Numbered from the stretch's first letter, positions 8,217 to 16,088 are shown. The stretch is DNA of 64,000 bases from Streptomyces sp. NBC_01481 (GCF_026339995.1 NZ_JAPEPT010000004.1:248001-312000); one strand, 5' to 3'. Program-made: numbers and translations. Notes: generated by a model not told the origin, from the sequence alone.

Positions 8217-8999
8217 ATGGGAACGCACGAAACAGCGGCTCGACCACCGCACCCCGATGACCGCGACTTCCCCGCGCGCCGTGCACCAGGCTGCCCCGGA
8301 CTCGCCGAGCTGGACGCTGCCGTGACCCAGTGCCGCGCGTGCCCGAGGCTGGTGGCCTGGCGCGAGGACGTCGCCGTCACCAAGCGCCGGGCGTTCCAGG
8401 ACTGGGAGTACTGGGGCAGGCCGGTCCCGGGCTTCGGTCCCCCGGACGCGGCGCTGGTGGTGGTCGGTCTCGCGCCCGCGGCGCACGGCGGCAACCGCAC
8501 GGGCCGGATGTTCACCGGGGACGACTCCGGCGACATCCTCGTCAAGGCGCTCCATGCCGTGGGTCTCGCGTCGCAGCCGACCTCCACACACCGCGGCGAC
8601 GGCCTGGAACTGCGCGGCGTGCGGCTCGCCGCACCCGTCCACTGCGCTCCGCCGCAGAACAAGCCCACGCCCGGTGAACGGGACACCTGCCGGCCGTGGC
8701 TGGCGAGAGAGTTGGAGCTGCTGAGCCCTGCCCTGCGCGCAGTGGTCGTCCTGGGAGCCTTCGGCTGGCAGGCGGTGCTGCCGGTGCTGAGTCATGCGGG
8801 GTGGCAACTGCCGCGGCCCCGCCCGGTGTTCGGGCACGGTGCCCAGGTGACGCTGCCCAGCGCCGGCACCGGACGGGAACTGCACCTGCTCGGCTGCTAC
8901 CACCCGAGCCGGCAGAACACCTTCACGGGGCGGCTGACCCTGCCCATGCTCGTCGATGTCTTCCAGCACGCGGCCGACGTCGCGGGCCTCAATCCGTAA
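8217..8999 (+). CDS. Uracil-DNA glycosylase, family 5-type (UdgB-like)
   Basis: 260 aa. Diagnostic motifs are VVGLAPAAHGGNRTGRMFTGD (substrate-pocket motif 1; the residues quoted here run from the VVGL strand) and the C-terminal CYHPSRQNTF. The cysteines of CRACPRLV and of VHCAPPQNKPTPGERDTC fit the four ligands of the iron-sulphur cluster in family 4/5 glycosylases. The GLAPAAHG form, lacking the family-4 acidic residue, points to family 5, which removes uracil and deaminated purines from DNA. The first 25 residues are a low-complexity extension; a start further in cannot be excluded. The gene is monocistronic. Confidence 0.85.
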   Translation: MGTHETAARPPHPDDRDFPARRAPGCPGLAELDAAVTQCRACPRLVAWREDVAVTKRRAFQDWEYWGRPVPGFGPPDAALVVVGLAPAAHGGNRTGRMFTGDDSGDILVKALHAVGLASQPTSTHRGDGLELRGVRLAAPVHCAPPQNKPTPGERDTCRPWLARELELLSPALRAVVVLGAFGWQAVLPVLSHAGWQLPRPRPVFGHGAQVTLPSAGTGRELHLLGCYHPSRQNTFTGRLTLPMLVDVFQHAADVAGLNP

Positions 9000-9051
9000 G
9001 CAGCACCCGCAGCTTGCGCAGTCCCTTGCCTCGGAGGGCGGAGCCTCGCGG

Positions 9052-9951
9052 TCAGAGCAGCAGACGCAGCGTGGTGTCCGCGACACCGAGCCGTACCGTC
9101 TGACCCCAGGTCAGTTCCAGCGCGTCGCTCTCGATGCCGTCGCCGAACACGACCAGTTGGTCGGACTCGACGACGAGCCTGAGCTGCTCGGCGCGTCGCA
9201 GTGTTCCCTCCACGAGCGACGTGCCGGTGGTGGGGGAGGGCCACGCCTCGCGTACGAACCAGATGAGCCGCGGATCGGCAGGGCTGGGCAGCGTCAGCGC
9301 GCTGGCCCGCTCCTGCCACAGCGAGCGCAGCCACCCGGTCGCGCCGGTGCCGGTGCCGACCAGGACGCCCGAGGATGCCTGCGCCTCGGCGGGTGCCGCC
9401 TCGTCGTCGTTCCCGATGCGGTAACGCGCCGTCTGATGGCCCCGCGCGCCGAGATAGATCTCGTTGAGTGCCAGCAGCCGCTGGGTGTCGTCGGCCACCG
9501 CCTCCACCATGGTGAGCTCGTCCGTCGCGCAGCTCGGGGACGCGGCGGCGGGGAGCAGTTTGGCCGCGTCGCCCGCCCGGTGGCGGACCAGGACGCCCGG
9601 GTTGCGGCCCGGATCGGCGTCGATCCCGATCACGGGCTGGCCGGACAGATACTTGGCCGCGTTGGCGACCAGCCCGTCCTGCCCGACCACCACAACCACG
9701 TCCTCGGGGGCGAACAGAAAGCGGTCGAGGTCCCTACGCTCAACCCGTGCCTGCCGCCACTGAAGCGGAACCGCCGCCGTCACCTGCGCGAGGGTGCGCC
9801 GCGCACGGTGGTGGCGCTCGGCCACCTCCTCGATGCCGCGGCCTCGCGAGGAGAGGAAGAAGCCGGCCTGGCCGTGCGTGCCGTGGCGGGCGAGCAACTC
9901 CTCGTACTCGGTGGTCCGATGCACGAGCACCGCCCGCGGCGCGAGGCTCAT
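9052..9951 (-). CDS. NAD-kinase-like protein with degenerate GGDG motif
   Basis: 299 aa. The ATG at 9951 overlaps the upstream SPFH gene by ATGA. The fold resembles ATP-NAD kinases: APEDVVVVVGQDGLVANAAKYL aligns with the GGDGT nucleotide loop (here VGQDG), PVIGIDADP follows as in NAD kinases, LNEIYLGARGHQTARYRI aligns with the NE/D motif, and VLVGTGTGATGW aligns with the STPTGSTAY loop. The substitutions in the GGDG loop make normal NAD kinase activity doubtful. What is seen is a paralogous, probably specialised protein coupled to a membrane-scaffold protein; its function is unknown. Confidence 0.65.
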   Translation of the reverse strand: MSLAPRAVLVHRTTEYEELLARHGTHGQAGFFLSSRGRGIEEVAERHHRARRTLAQVTAAVPLQWRQARVERRDLDRFLFAPEDVVVVVGQDGLVANAAKYLSGQPVIGIDADPGRNPGVLVRHRAGDAAKLLPAAASPSCATDELTMVEAVADDTQRLLALNEIYLGARGHQTARYRIGNDDEAAPAEAQASSGVLVGTGTGATGWLRSLWQERASALTLPSPADPRLIWFVREAWPSPTTGTSLVEGTLRRAEQLRLVVESDQLVVFGDGIESDALELTWGQTVRLGVADTTLRLLL

Positions 9952-10958
9952 CCCCGGTCCCCGTCGGGGCGGCCGAGCCTGGCCAGCAGGCCGGTCAGGA
10001 CGTCGGGCGAAACGGTGAGGCTCTCGATATGGGGCAGGTTCTCGGCGAGCCGGGTGGCGGTCAGGGCGTGCAGCGTGGCGGCGTCGACGTCGGCGTGCAC
10101 CCGCAGCCAGGCGGCCTGCGCCTGAGCCCGTGCCTCGCCGACCTCGCGTGCCGCTTCGGCCTCGGCCTTGGCCAGCCGTACCGTGCGGGCGGCCTCCGCC
10201 TCGGCCCGTACACCGTCGGCCGCCGCGCTCTCCCCGGCTTCGCGGCGGGCATTGGTGCCGCGCTGCTCGACCAACTGCTCCTCGCGGCGGGCCAGTTCGA
10301 TCTTGCTGGCGAGCTCGTTCTCCGCGATGGTGCGCTCCCGCTCGACCGCCACGGCCCGTCGTTCGTACGTCGCGCGGTCGGCCTCCTGCTGGATCTGCTC
10401 CCGCGCCGGCGTGCGCAGTGCGCGTTCGACCTCGGGCTCGGGACGCAGAGCGACGACGCGCACGGCGACCACCGCGATGCCGGTGGCCTCCAGCCGCGGC
10501 TCCGCCGCCAGTCCCTCGGCGATGCGCCCCCGCACGGACGCGACGCCGTCGACCAGTGCCGCGGCCAGCGGGGTACGGGCCAGCACATCGAGCGCGTGCT
10601 GCTGGGCGGTCTCGGTGAGCAGGGTGGAGATCTGCTCCAGCGGAGCGCTGCGCCAGACGCCGGTGTCCGGGTCGATCGAGAAGTCCAGCCGGGCGGCCGC
10701 GGTGGCCGGATCGCCGATCCGGTACGTCACTGTCGCCTGCACCGTGACGTCCTGGAAGTCGGACGTTCGGGCGTGGAAGGCCATGGCCAGTTCCCGGTCG
10801 TCGACGGGCACTTCGCACAGCGCCGCCGCCAGCGCTCGGTACCAGAAGCTCAGCCCCGGCCCGTCGTGGACGAGCCGGCCCCGCCGGTGGTGGCGGACGT
10901 GGGCGGTGGGCGCTGAGCGAAGATGACGCCAGCCGAAGCGCCTGATGATGTCGGCCAT
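9948..10958 (-). CDS. SPFH/Band 7 domain protein
   Basis: 336 aa, ATG with GGGGAGG upstream. Residues about 20-170 carry the Band 7 pattern (GPGLSFWYRALAAALCEVPVDDRE, VTVQATVTYRIGDPATAAARLDF, LVDGVASVRGRIAEGL, and GIAVVAVRVVALRPEPEVERAL). Residues about 190-290 are a long Ala/Glu/Arg-rich helix (coiled coil), as in flotillins and stomatins. There is no clear N-terminal membrane anchor, so association would be peripheral. It overlaps the NAD-kinase-like gene by 4 bp, which suggests the two products act together. Confidence 0.82.
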   Translation of the reverse strand: MADIIRRFGWRHLRSAPTAHVRHHRRGRLVHDGPGLSFWYRALAAALCEVPVDDRELAMAFHARTSDFQDVTVQATVTYRIGDPATAAARLDFSIDPDTGVWRSAPLEQISTLLTETAQQHALDVLARTPLAAALVDGVASVRGRIAEGLAAEPRLEATGIAVVAVRVVALRPEPEVERALRTPAREQIQQEADRATYERRAVAVERERTIAENELASKIELARREEQLVEQRGTNARREAGESAAADGVRAEAEAARTVRLAKAEAEAAREVGEARAQAQAAWLRVHADVDAATLHALTATRLAENLPHIESLTVSPDVLTGLLARLGRPDGDRG

Positions 10959-11028
10959 GACAACCTCCCCTTATCGTCAATACGACGAAATGCGCGCGAC
11001 CGCAGCTGCTGCTCATTCGGTACCGCAC

Positions 11029-11988
11029 TCAGGACCGCAGCCGGATCCAGACAGGCGCGTGGTCGGAGCCCGCTGCGTCGCGGCGCTCGGCGGGGGATTC
11101 GTCGACAGAGGGCAGCGGCTGCGGGGTGGGCGTCCCACTGAGCCCCGTACCGGCTGATTCCACCCGGTCCAGGAGCCGGTGGCTGACGAGTATGTGGTCT
11201 ATCAGTTCGGGCCGTCCCGAGTGGATGCGGGAGAACCGCCGGTCCTGCGGGATCAGCGGTGCCACATTCCACAGCCGATGGGCGTCGCCCTTGTCCGGCC
11301 GTTCGAAGCCGGGCGTACCGATCTCGGAACCCGGCGGCCCCTGAAGGAGCTGGGTGGTGGCTGCGCCCACCTCGTCGTTGAGATCGCCCAGGACGACCAC
11401 GGCGCGCTGCTTGCCCTGACCATCGAGCAGGGTGTCGGCCAGCGCGCGCAGGGTGGTCGCCTCGGCGGCGCGCCGGAACAGGGCGTAGGCGCCGTAGCGG
11501 GCGCGTTCACCCTCGTCGCGTGGCTGGAACCGGCCGCCAGGGTAGCTCAGCAGTTTCGACTTCAGGTGGCAGACGGCGGCGACGATCTCCGGCCCCTGGT
11601 CCGGCTCGACGCGTACGGCCAGCGCGCCGCGGCCCATCCGCGCGGCCGGATCGGCGTGGTCGTCACTCTGGACGGCATGCAGTTGCCCTGGAAACGCGTC
11701 AGTGTCGGCGATGACGGTGAGCGGATGGCGGCTGAGGAAACCGACCCGGATGCCCCGGCTGTCCGCGTGCTCGGACAGCGCCGTGTGCCACGTGCCGCCG
11801 AGCACGCTGGTGAGCTCGGCCAGCGCCTGCGGGTCACCGACCTCCTGGACTCCCAGCAGACCCGGATCGAGCGCCGTGACGGTTTCGGCGAGTGCGGCAA
11901 GCTTCGCCTCGTACGAGGCCTTGTCGCTGGGGCCGAAGGGTCCGCCCGGCAGGTAGAGGTTCTCGAGATTCCACGTCCCCAAGAGCAT
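11029..11988 (-). CDS. Endonuclease/exonuclease/phosphatase (EEP) family protein
   Basis: 319 aa. EEP motifs in order: LLGTWNLENLY at the N-terminus, LLGVQEVGDP (catalytic Glu), VAAVCHLKSKL, VVVLGDLNDEVGA (Asp/Asn pair), LIDHILVSHRLLDRV and the terminal GSDHAPVWIRL (Asp/His). No signal peptide is visible, so it is probably cytoplasmic. The family covers nucleases and phosphodiesterases; the substrate cannot be told. It precedes the SPFH gene on the same strand by 70 bp and could be co-transcribed. Confidence 0.85.
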   Translation of the reverse strand: MLLGTWNLENLYLPGGPFGPSDKASYEAKLAALAETVTALDPGLLGVQEVGDPQALAELTSVLGGTWHTALSEHADSRGIRVGFLSRHPLTVIADTDAFPGQLHAVQSDDHADPAARMGRGALAVRVEPDQGPEIVAAVCHLKSKLLSYPGGRFQPRDEGERARYGAYALFRRAAEATTLRALADTLLDGQGKQRAVVVLGDLNDEVGAATTQLLQGPPGSEIGTPGFERPDKGDAHRLWNVAPLIPQDRRFSRIHSGRPELIDHILVSHRLLDRVESAGTGLSGTPTPQPLPSVDESPAERRDAAGSDHAPVWIRLRS

Positions 11989-12070
11989 GGCCTGGCTCCG
12001 TCCTGAGACTGGGACTTGCCCGGACTGTCATCGTGACAGGGCCACGGCAAGGGAGCCAGGTGTCTGCCGT

Positions 12071-12367
12071 TCAGGCCGGCGGAGCCGCACCGTGGGCGGC
12101 GGTGACGGGGACTTCGGTTCCATCTCGCACGGCGTCGACGATGGCCTGGTGGAGGGTACGGCTGGCCTCCTCGGAGGGGCACGGCACAGGGCTGCCCGAC
12201 ATGGTGAACCAGTCCGAGGCACCGCTGTACTGAACGGCGATCTGAGCCTGGCCGTCCGACCAGGTGGTGTGGACGGTCACGTCTCCTTTGATCACGCCGA
12301 CTTCCTCGGTGAGAACGCCGCCGGGTCCCGCGTAGATTCCGGTGGTGGTCCACGATGCCCAGGTCAT
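12071..12367 (-). CDS. Hypothetical protein (98 aa)
   Basis: Not recognised. The protein starts MTWASWTTTGIYAG, contains a central beta-rich stretch (GVIKGDVTVHTTWSDGQAQIAVQYSGA) and ends with an alanine-rich tail. One cysteine is present, and no signal peptide or membrane helix is seen. The ATG at 12367 has an AGTAAGG-like site upstream; the longer frame (to 12901) overlaps the divergent acetyltransferase gene and is rejected. It is isolated between the EEP gene and a divergent acetyltransferase. Confidence 0.6.
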   Translation of the reverse strand: MTWASWTTTGIYAGPGGVLTEEVGVIKGDVTVHTTWSDGQAQIAVQYSGASDWFTMSGSPVPCPSEEASRTLHQAIVDAVRDGTEVPVTAAHGAAPPA

Positions 12368-12637
12368 GGCGCATGCCTTACTGACGGTGGGAGAAGGTGA
12401 AAGGACACGGCTGCCTCCGAGCGCAGCTCTGCGAAACGCCGTCCTTCGAGTCTGACACCTGCGCGACAGGTGCGCGCGGTGGTGTCGGGGCGCGGTTCCA
12501 TAACAGGGTGCGTGGCGGCTCCTCGCCGCTGTCAACATTGCGTGACGACCACTGTGCGTCACGAGGACGCTCGACTCGTTACAGCAAGGAGCCGCGCGGC
12601 ATTCGGGGTGCCCGAAGCCCTCGATAGGGTGCGGCGC

Positions 12638-13165
12638 ATGATCCTCGAAGAGCTGGCGGTCGCCCGTGGCGAGCACGGCGCTCCTGACATCTCGGGCGAG
12701 CTGCTCACCGAGATCGCCGAACTCTATGCGTCCAACCAGGAATTCTTTGCGCTGAGCGGCGACTTCGCCGACCCGTACGACATCAGGATCGAGCAGGTCG
12801 CGAAGGCGCTCGCCGACGAGCTGGCGCACGAGGGGGCGCAGGTGCTGCTCGCCCGGTCGCGCGGCGAACTGGTGGGCCTTGCCGTGACGTTGGACCATCA
12901 CCCGACAGATCCGGACGACCAGGATCCATGGATCGGGCTGCTGATGATCGACCGGCGTCGGCAGCGTTCGGGATTCGGCCGACGCCTGGCCGGCCTGGTC
13001 GAAGACCGTTTCCGCCGGGCGGGCCGTACGGGCTCCCGCCTCGCCGTCCTGGAGAACAATCCGAAGGCGCTCTCCTTCTGGACCTCCCTCGGATACACCG
13101 AGCTCCGCCGCGCCAACGACCGCGAGCTGAACCGCCCGAGCATCGTCCTGCGCAAACCTCTCTAG
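12638..13165 (+). CDS. GNAT family N-acetyltransferase
   Basis: 175 aa from the ATG at 12638; the longer frame from 12470 has no plausible start and gives a non-domain N-terminus. GNAT features are VLLARSRGELVGLAVTL, PWIGLLMIDRRRQRSGFGRRL (motif A) and LENNPKALSFWTSLGYTEL (motif B). It is a complete single-domain enzyme with unknown acceptor. The N-terminal 70 residues are acidic and helical. Confidence 0.8.
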   Translation: MILEELAVARGEHGAPDISGELLTEIAELYASNQEFFALSGDFADPYDIRIEQVAKALADELAHEGAQVLLARSRGELVGLAVTLDHHPTDPDDQDPWIGLLMIDRRRQRSGFGRRLAGLVEDRFRRAGRTGSRLAVLENNPKALSFWTSLGYTELRRANDRELNRPSIVLRKPL

Positions 13166-13273
13166 GCGGCTCCGGAACGCCGACCGGGACCGGGGCGGTA
13201 ATCGGCCAACCGCCTTGCTGCTTGGGCCCGTTGGTATGGACCTCTCCCTTGCCTTCGGTTACTGTCCGCCCGG

Positions 13274-13294
13274 GAGCGCTCTGAGAGCGCTCTC
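13274..13294. promoter_or_regulatory. Tandem palindromes resembling LacI-family operators
   Basis: GAGCGCTC (13274-13281) is followed directly by the perfect 12-bp palindrome GAGAGCGCTCTC (13283-13294). The CGCT-centred form resembles LacI-family sites such as the CebR box. It sits about 55 bp before the protease start, a promoter-proximal position. Which regulator would bind is unknown. Confidence 0.4.
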
Positions 13295-13348
13295 GCCTGC
13301 TCGCTGTTCCATCCCCCACGACGCTGGAACAACTGAAGGGTCAAGGCC

Positions 13349-14497
13349 TTGAGACGCACGACAGCTATAGGTACCGGACTGTCCGCACTCCTCCTCCTGG
13401 GCGCCTCGGTAACCGCCGGGTCCGCCCCGGCCGCCGCCGCGGCGCCCACCCCCGCTCCCGAGCCCGCCGCCTCCGCCGGTCTGCTCACCGCTATGCAGAA
13501 GGACCTGGGTCTGACGAAGAGCCAGGTGCAGGCTCGGCTGACTGCCGAGAAGACGGCAGCCGCCGTCGAAACAAACGCGCAGCGCGCCGCCGGATCCTCC
13601 TACGGTGGATCCTGGTTCGACGCGAAGAGTGGAAAGCTGACCGTGGCCGTCACCGATGGCCGCAAGGCCGGAGCCGTACGCGCGACGGGTGCCGCGGTCC
13701 GGCTGGTGACGCACAGCGCGCAGCAGCTCGACGCGGCGAAGAAGAAGATCGACGCGCTCGACGCGCCCGCCGGGGTCAGCAGCTGGCACGTCGACCCGAA
13801 GGCCAACCGGGTCGTGGTGAACGTCGTCGCCTCCGAGCGAGGTGACAACGATGTCGCCACGTTCGTCGCCCGCGCCCGTCAAACCGGCCCGGTCCAGATC
13901 AAGGAGACCACCGAGGCCCCGAAGACCTTCGCCGCCGGCACCGTGGGCGGCGACCCGTACTACACCGGCAACGTCCGCTGCTCCATCGGCTTCTCGGTGT
14001 ACGGAGGCTTCGTCACCGCCGGGCACTGCGGCCGGCCGGGCATGGGCGTCCGAGGCTGGGACGGCTCCTACATCGGGAACTTCCAGGGATCGTCGTTCCC
14101 CGACAACGACTACGCCTGGGTCAACGTCGGCAGCGGCTGGTGGACCGTCCCCGTGGTGCTCGGCTGGGGAACAGTCTCCGACCAGCTGGTCCGCGGCTCG
14201 CGCGAGGCTCCCGTCGGCGCATCGATCTGCCGCTCGGGCTCCACGACGCACTGGCACTGCGGCAATGTCCTGGCCAAGAACGAGACCGTCAACTACAGCC
14301 AGGGCGCGGTCCATCAGATGACAAAGACCAGCGTCTGCGCCGAGCCCGGTGACTCGGGCGGGTCCTTCATCAGCGGTGACCAGGCGCAGGGGGTGACCTC
14401 CGGTGGCTGGGGCAACTGCAGCGGCGGAGGCGAGACCTGGTACCAGCCGATCAACGAAATCCTCGGCCGGTACGGTCTGACCCTGCACACGACGTAA
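13349..14497 (+). CDS. Secreted serine protease, streptogrisin/alpha-lytic type (S1E) with prodomain
   Basis: 382 aa from a TTG at 13349 (GAAGGG upstream). Layout: signal peptide (1-32), alpha-lytic-type prodomain (about 40-190, including LLTAMQKDLGLTKSQVQARL), and a mature protease beginning near TFAAGTVGGDPYY. The triad is visible: His in FVTAGHCG, Asp in PDNDYAWV, Ser in EPGDSGGSF. Cysteine pairs around the His loop and the active Ser fit streptogrisins. The length is close to streptogrisin D and there is no chitin-binding C-terminal domain, so it is not the C type. Secreted, self-activating. Tandem palindromes lie upstream and a strong terminator follows. Confidence 0.93.
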   Translation: MRRTTAIGTGLSALLLLGASVTAGSAPAAAAAPTPAPEPAASAGLLTAMQKDLGLTKSQVQARLTAEKTAAAVETNAQRAAGSSYGGSWFDAKSGKLTVAVTDGRKAGAVRATGAAVRLVTHSAQQLDAAKKKIDALDAPAGVSSWHVDPKANRVVVNVVASERGDNDVATFVARARQTGPVQIKETTEAPKTFAAGTVGGDPYYTGNVRCSIGFSVYGGFVTAGHCGRPGMGVRGWDGSYIGNFQGSSFPDNDYAWVNVGSGWWTVPVVLGWGTVSDQLVRGSREAPVGASICRSGSTTHWHCGNVLAKNETVNYSQGAVHQMTKTSVCAEPGDSGGSFISGDQAQGVTSGGWGNCSGGGETWYQPINEILGRYGLTLHTT

Positions 14498-14513
14498 CCC
14501 CCCACGGGTGGAG

Positions 14514-14565
14514 CCCGTCGCGACGTGATCAAGGGCCGCTCCGGCCCTGCGCCGCGACGGGTTTT
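14514..14565 (+). terminator. Strong terminator after the protease gene
   Basis: The outer stem CCCGTCGCG/CGCGACGGG encloses an inner stem AGGGCC/GGCCCT, and the structure is followed by TTTTCC. It begins 17 bp after the stop codon. Confidence 0.88.
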
Positions 14566-14587
14566 CCGTACGCGGGGGCATGGCGTC

Positions 14588-14675
14588 GGGAAGGACCCTA
14601 TCCGCTTCTCGCGGATCCTGATTGCGCGGTGCGCGGCTGTGAGCCGCTCCTCCGCGTCGTCCTCGGGTCCTTCCC
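14588..14675. other. Gene-free stretch with a long inverted repeat
   Basis: GGGAAGGACC (14588-14597) is inverted as GGTCCTTCCC (14666-14675), with an inner TCCGC/GCGGA pair. No coding frame is convincing between the terminator at 14565 and the element starting at 14746. It could be a structured RNA or a decayed insertion; nothing decides this. Confidence 0.35.
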
Positions 14676-14745
14676 GGCCATTACATGGAATCACCGGGGC
14701 CGCTCCAAGGCCAGGGGTCATGCAGGGCCGTACCTGACGGGCGCC

Positions 14746-14926
14746 CTAGGCCGTGTCTGACAAATAGCGCCGTCCGCCCGCAGGGCGGGGTGCGCGGCGT
14801 CCGGTGCGTGCAATCGCAAGGCGGAGGATCATCCTCGTACTGGACGTACTTGGATGACTCCGACAACGCAGCGAGTGTGCGTGCCGGGCGTCGCGCGCCA
14901 GGCGAGATTTGTCAGACAAGGCCTAG
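14746..14926. mobile_element. MITE-like element with 20-bp terminal inverted repeats
   Basis: CTAGGCCGTGTCTGACAAAT (14746-14765) and ATTTGTCAGACAAGGCCTAG (14907-14926) are inverted copies with one mismatch, bounding 181 bp without a coding frame. Both ends carry CTAG. Internal sequence is rich in short dyads. Non-autonomous elements with TGTCTGACAAAT ends are scattered in streptomycete genomes. The right end overlaps the 3' end of the DUF1876 gene and supplies its stop codon. Confidence 0.8.
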
Positions 14927-15219
14927 AGCGCCGTCGTCCAGGCGTACGGAGGTGCGAGCCGTTCACCGCCACCGGCGCCCACGCTCTCCAGGTCGCGGTC
15001 CGCGATCCGCGTCAGCTGTGCCGCGAGGTCCTTGAAGGCCCTGCCTGCCGCGAGCTCGTCTCCGATCTCGGGCACGTCCGGGTCCTCGGCGCTGCATCGG
15101 GCGGTCCCGTGGCCCGTGAGGGTCGAGGTGCCGGTGTCCAGCACCACCCGCGCCTTTGTCGTCCCGTCCTCCTCGAACAGGTACAGGCCGACCTTCCACT
15201 CCAGAGTCCGTGTCGTCAT
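14923..15219 (-). CDS. DUF1876 (Rv1738/Rv2632c-like, dsRBD-fold) protein, copy 1
   Basis: 98 aa with a near-perfect ribosome site (GAGGAGGT) before the ATG at 15219. It matches the DUF1876 pattern: EWKVGLYLFEEDGTTKARVVLDTG, LTGHGTARC, DVPEIGDELAAGRAFKDLAAQL. Mycobacterial relatives Rv1738 and Rv2632c are small stress or dormancy proteins; the Rv1738 structure resembles ribosome-hibernation factors. The TAG stop (14923-14925) lies inside the terminal repeat of the adjacent MITE-like element, so the original C-terminus may differ slightly; the paralogue at 46836 ends three to four residues differently. The gene is divergent from an Rv1733c-family gene. Confidence 0.85.
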   Translation of the reverse strand: MTTRTLEWKVGLYLFEEDGTTKARVVLDTGTSTLTGHGTARCSAEDPDVPEIGDELAAGRAFKDLAAQLTRIADRDLESVGAGGGERLAPPYAWTTAL

Positions 15220-15280
15220 GGCCTACCTCCTCGACGGCATACGGCGCGCAGCGGGCCGCCGCTGCGTTGCCGCTGCACTG

Positions 15281-15304
15281 TCCTGTCTTCAGGGTCCACC
15301 CATC
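15281..15304. promoter_or_regulatory. Upstream block shared by both DUF1876 genes (copy 1)
   Basis: A 24-bp block (TCCTGTCTTCAGGGTCCACC and the next four bases) matches the block at 47182-47205 with 21 of 24 identities, although the flanking intergenic DNA is otherwise dissimilar. It holds the dyad CCTG-N4-CAGG and lies 61 bp before the gene start. It is probably an activator site or promoter of a common regulon; the regulator is unknown. Confidence 0.55.
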
Positions 15305-15359
15305 CGGCGCCCGCCGTGAATTTCTCTCGGGCCGAGGGGGCCGACCGGCTGTCGGACGA

Positions 15360-15373
15360 GGGCCGCTGGGCCC
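15360..15373. promoter_or_regulatory. GGGCC-N4-GGCCC palindrome
   Basis: A perfect 5-bp dyad (GGGCC GCTG GGCCC) lies 85 bp before the Rv1733c-family start, in the divergent interval with the DUF1876 gene. It has the general form of DosR/OsdR-type sites (G-rich half sites with a short spacer). In such GC-rich DNA this may be chance. Confidence 0.3.
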
Positions 15374-15457
15374 ATGCTGGAGGTGGGACAAATCAGTCAC
15401 CGTGGGCACCGGGCGAGCGGACGCCGGCTCGGTCCTTCGAGTGAGCGAGGTCAGGCC

Positions 15458-16072
15458 ATGACTGCACATCTGCCCGGCTGGGGGCGGGGCACGCATTCGG
15501 AGCCGGAGCGCGGAACACCGCGCGGAAATCCTCTGCGCCGCAGGTCGGACCGTGTGCAGCGGTGGGCCGGAGCCTTCGCGGTGGTGCTTTCCCTCGGGGC
15601 CGTGCCTGGGGTGGCCACCGGGGTGGGGCTCGCCGTCCACCGGGCAGAGATGCACAAGGTCCAGGACGCTGTCGGCTCGTACATGGTCGAGGCGCGCCTG
15701 GTCGCCGACGCGGGTCTGCGCAAGGCGGCCCGGGGGGACGACCCCGTGGCAGCACAGGTCCAGTGGAAGCAGCGCGACGGCGTGGTGCACACGGCGCGGG
15801 TCAGGGTGGACCCGGGCACCCCCGTCGGCTCCGCGGTCCAGATATGGGCGCGCCCCGACGGCACCGCGACCAGGGTGCCGCCGACGACCCCTTCGGAGGC
15901 GGTTCTCGCGGGCTGGCTGACGGCGATTGTCACCGGCGCCGGGGCGAGCGGAGTCTGCTACGTGTCGTGGATGGGTTTCGTCCACCTGATGGACCGCAGA
16001 AGGTACGCGCAGTGGGAGCGCGAGTGGGCGGAAGCGGAACCGGGCATGTCCGGCCGGACACATGACCTGTGA
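15458..16072 (+). CDS. Rv1733c family membrane protein
   Basis: 204 aa from the ATG at 15458 (AGG-containing site upstream). It has a basic N-terminus (PLRRRSDRVQRWAG), a membrane helix at about residues 35-58, an extracytoplasmic domain (VQWKQRDGVVHTARVRVDPGTPVGSAVQIWARPDGTA; residue stretches given in family order) and a second helix near residues 145-170. This is the layout of the Rv1733c family. Rv1733c is part of the mycobacterial DosR dormancy regulon, and the neighbouring divergent DUF1876 gene belongs to the Rv1738 family of the same regulon. Role unknown; hypoxia or stress expression is inferred. Confidence 0.75.
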   Translation: MTAHLPGWGRGTHSEPERGTPRGNPLRRRSDRVQRWAGAFAVVLSLGAVPGVATGVGLAVHRAEMHKVQDAVGSYMVEARLVADAGLRKAARGDDPVAAQVQWKQRDGVVHTARVRVDPGTPVGSAVQIWARPDGTATRVPPTTPSEAVLAGWLTAIVTGAGASGVCYVSWMGFVHLMDRRRYAQWEREWAEAEPGMSGRTHDL

Positions 16073-16088
16073 ACCTCAGGCCCCTGAG

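Noticed and set aside
12542..12562. GTGACG...CGTCAC inverted repeat
   Set aside because: Six-bp arms in GC-rich DNA, not placed clearly relative to a promoter; weak evidence.
12470..12637. N-terminal extension of the GNAT gene
   Set aside because: The added residues are not GNAT-like and no ribosome site precedes the upstream start.
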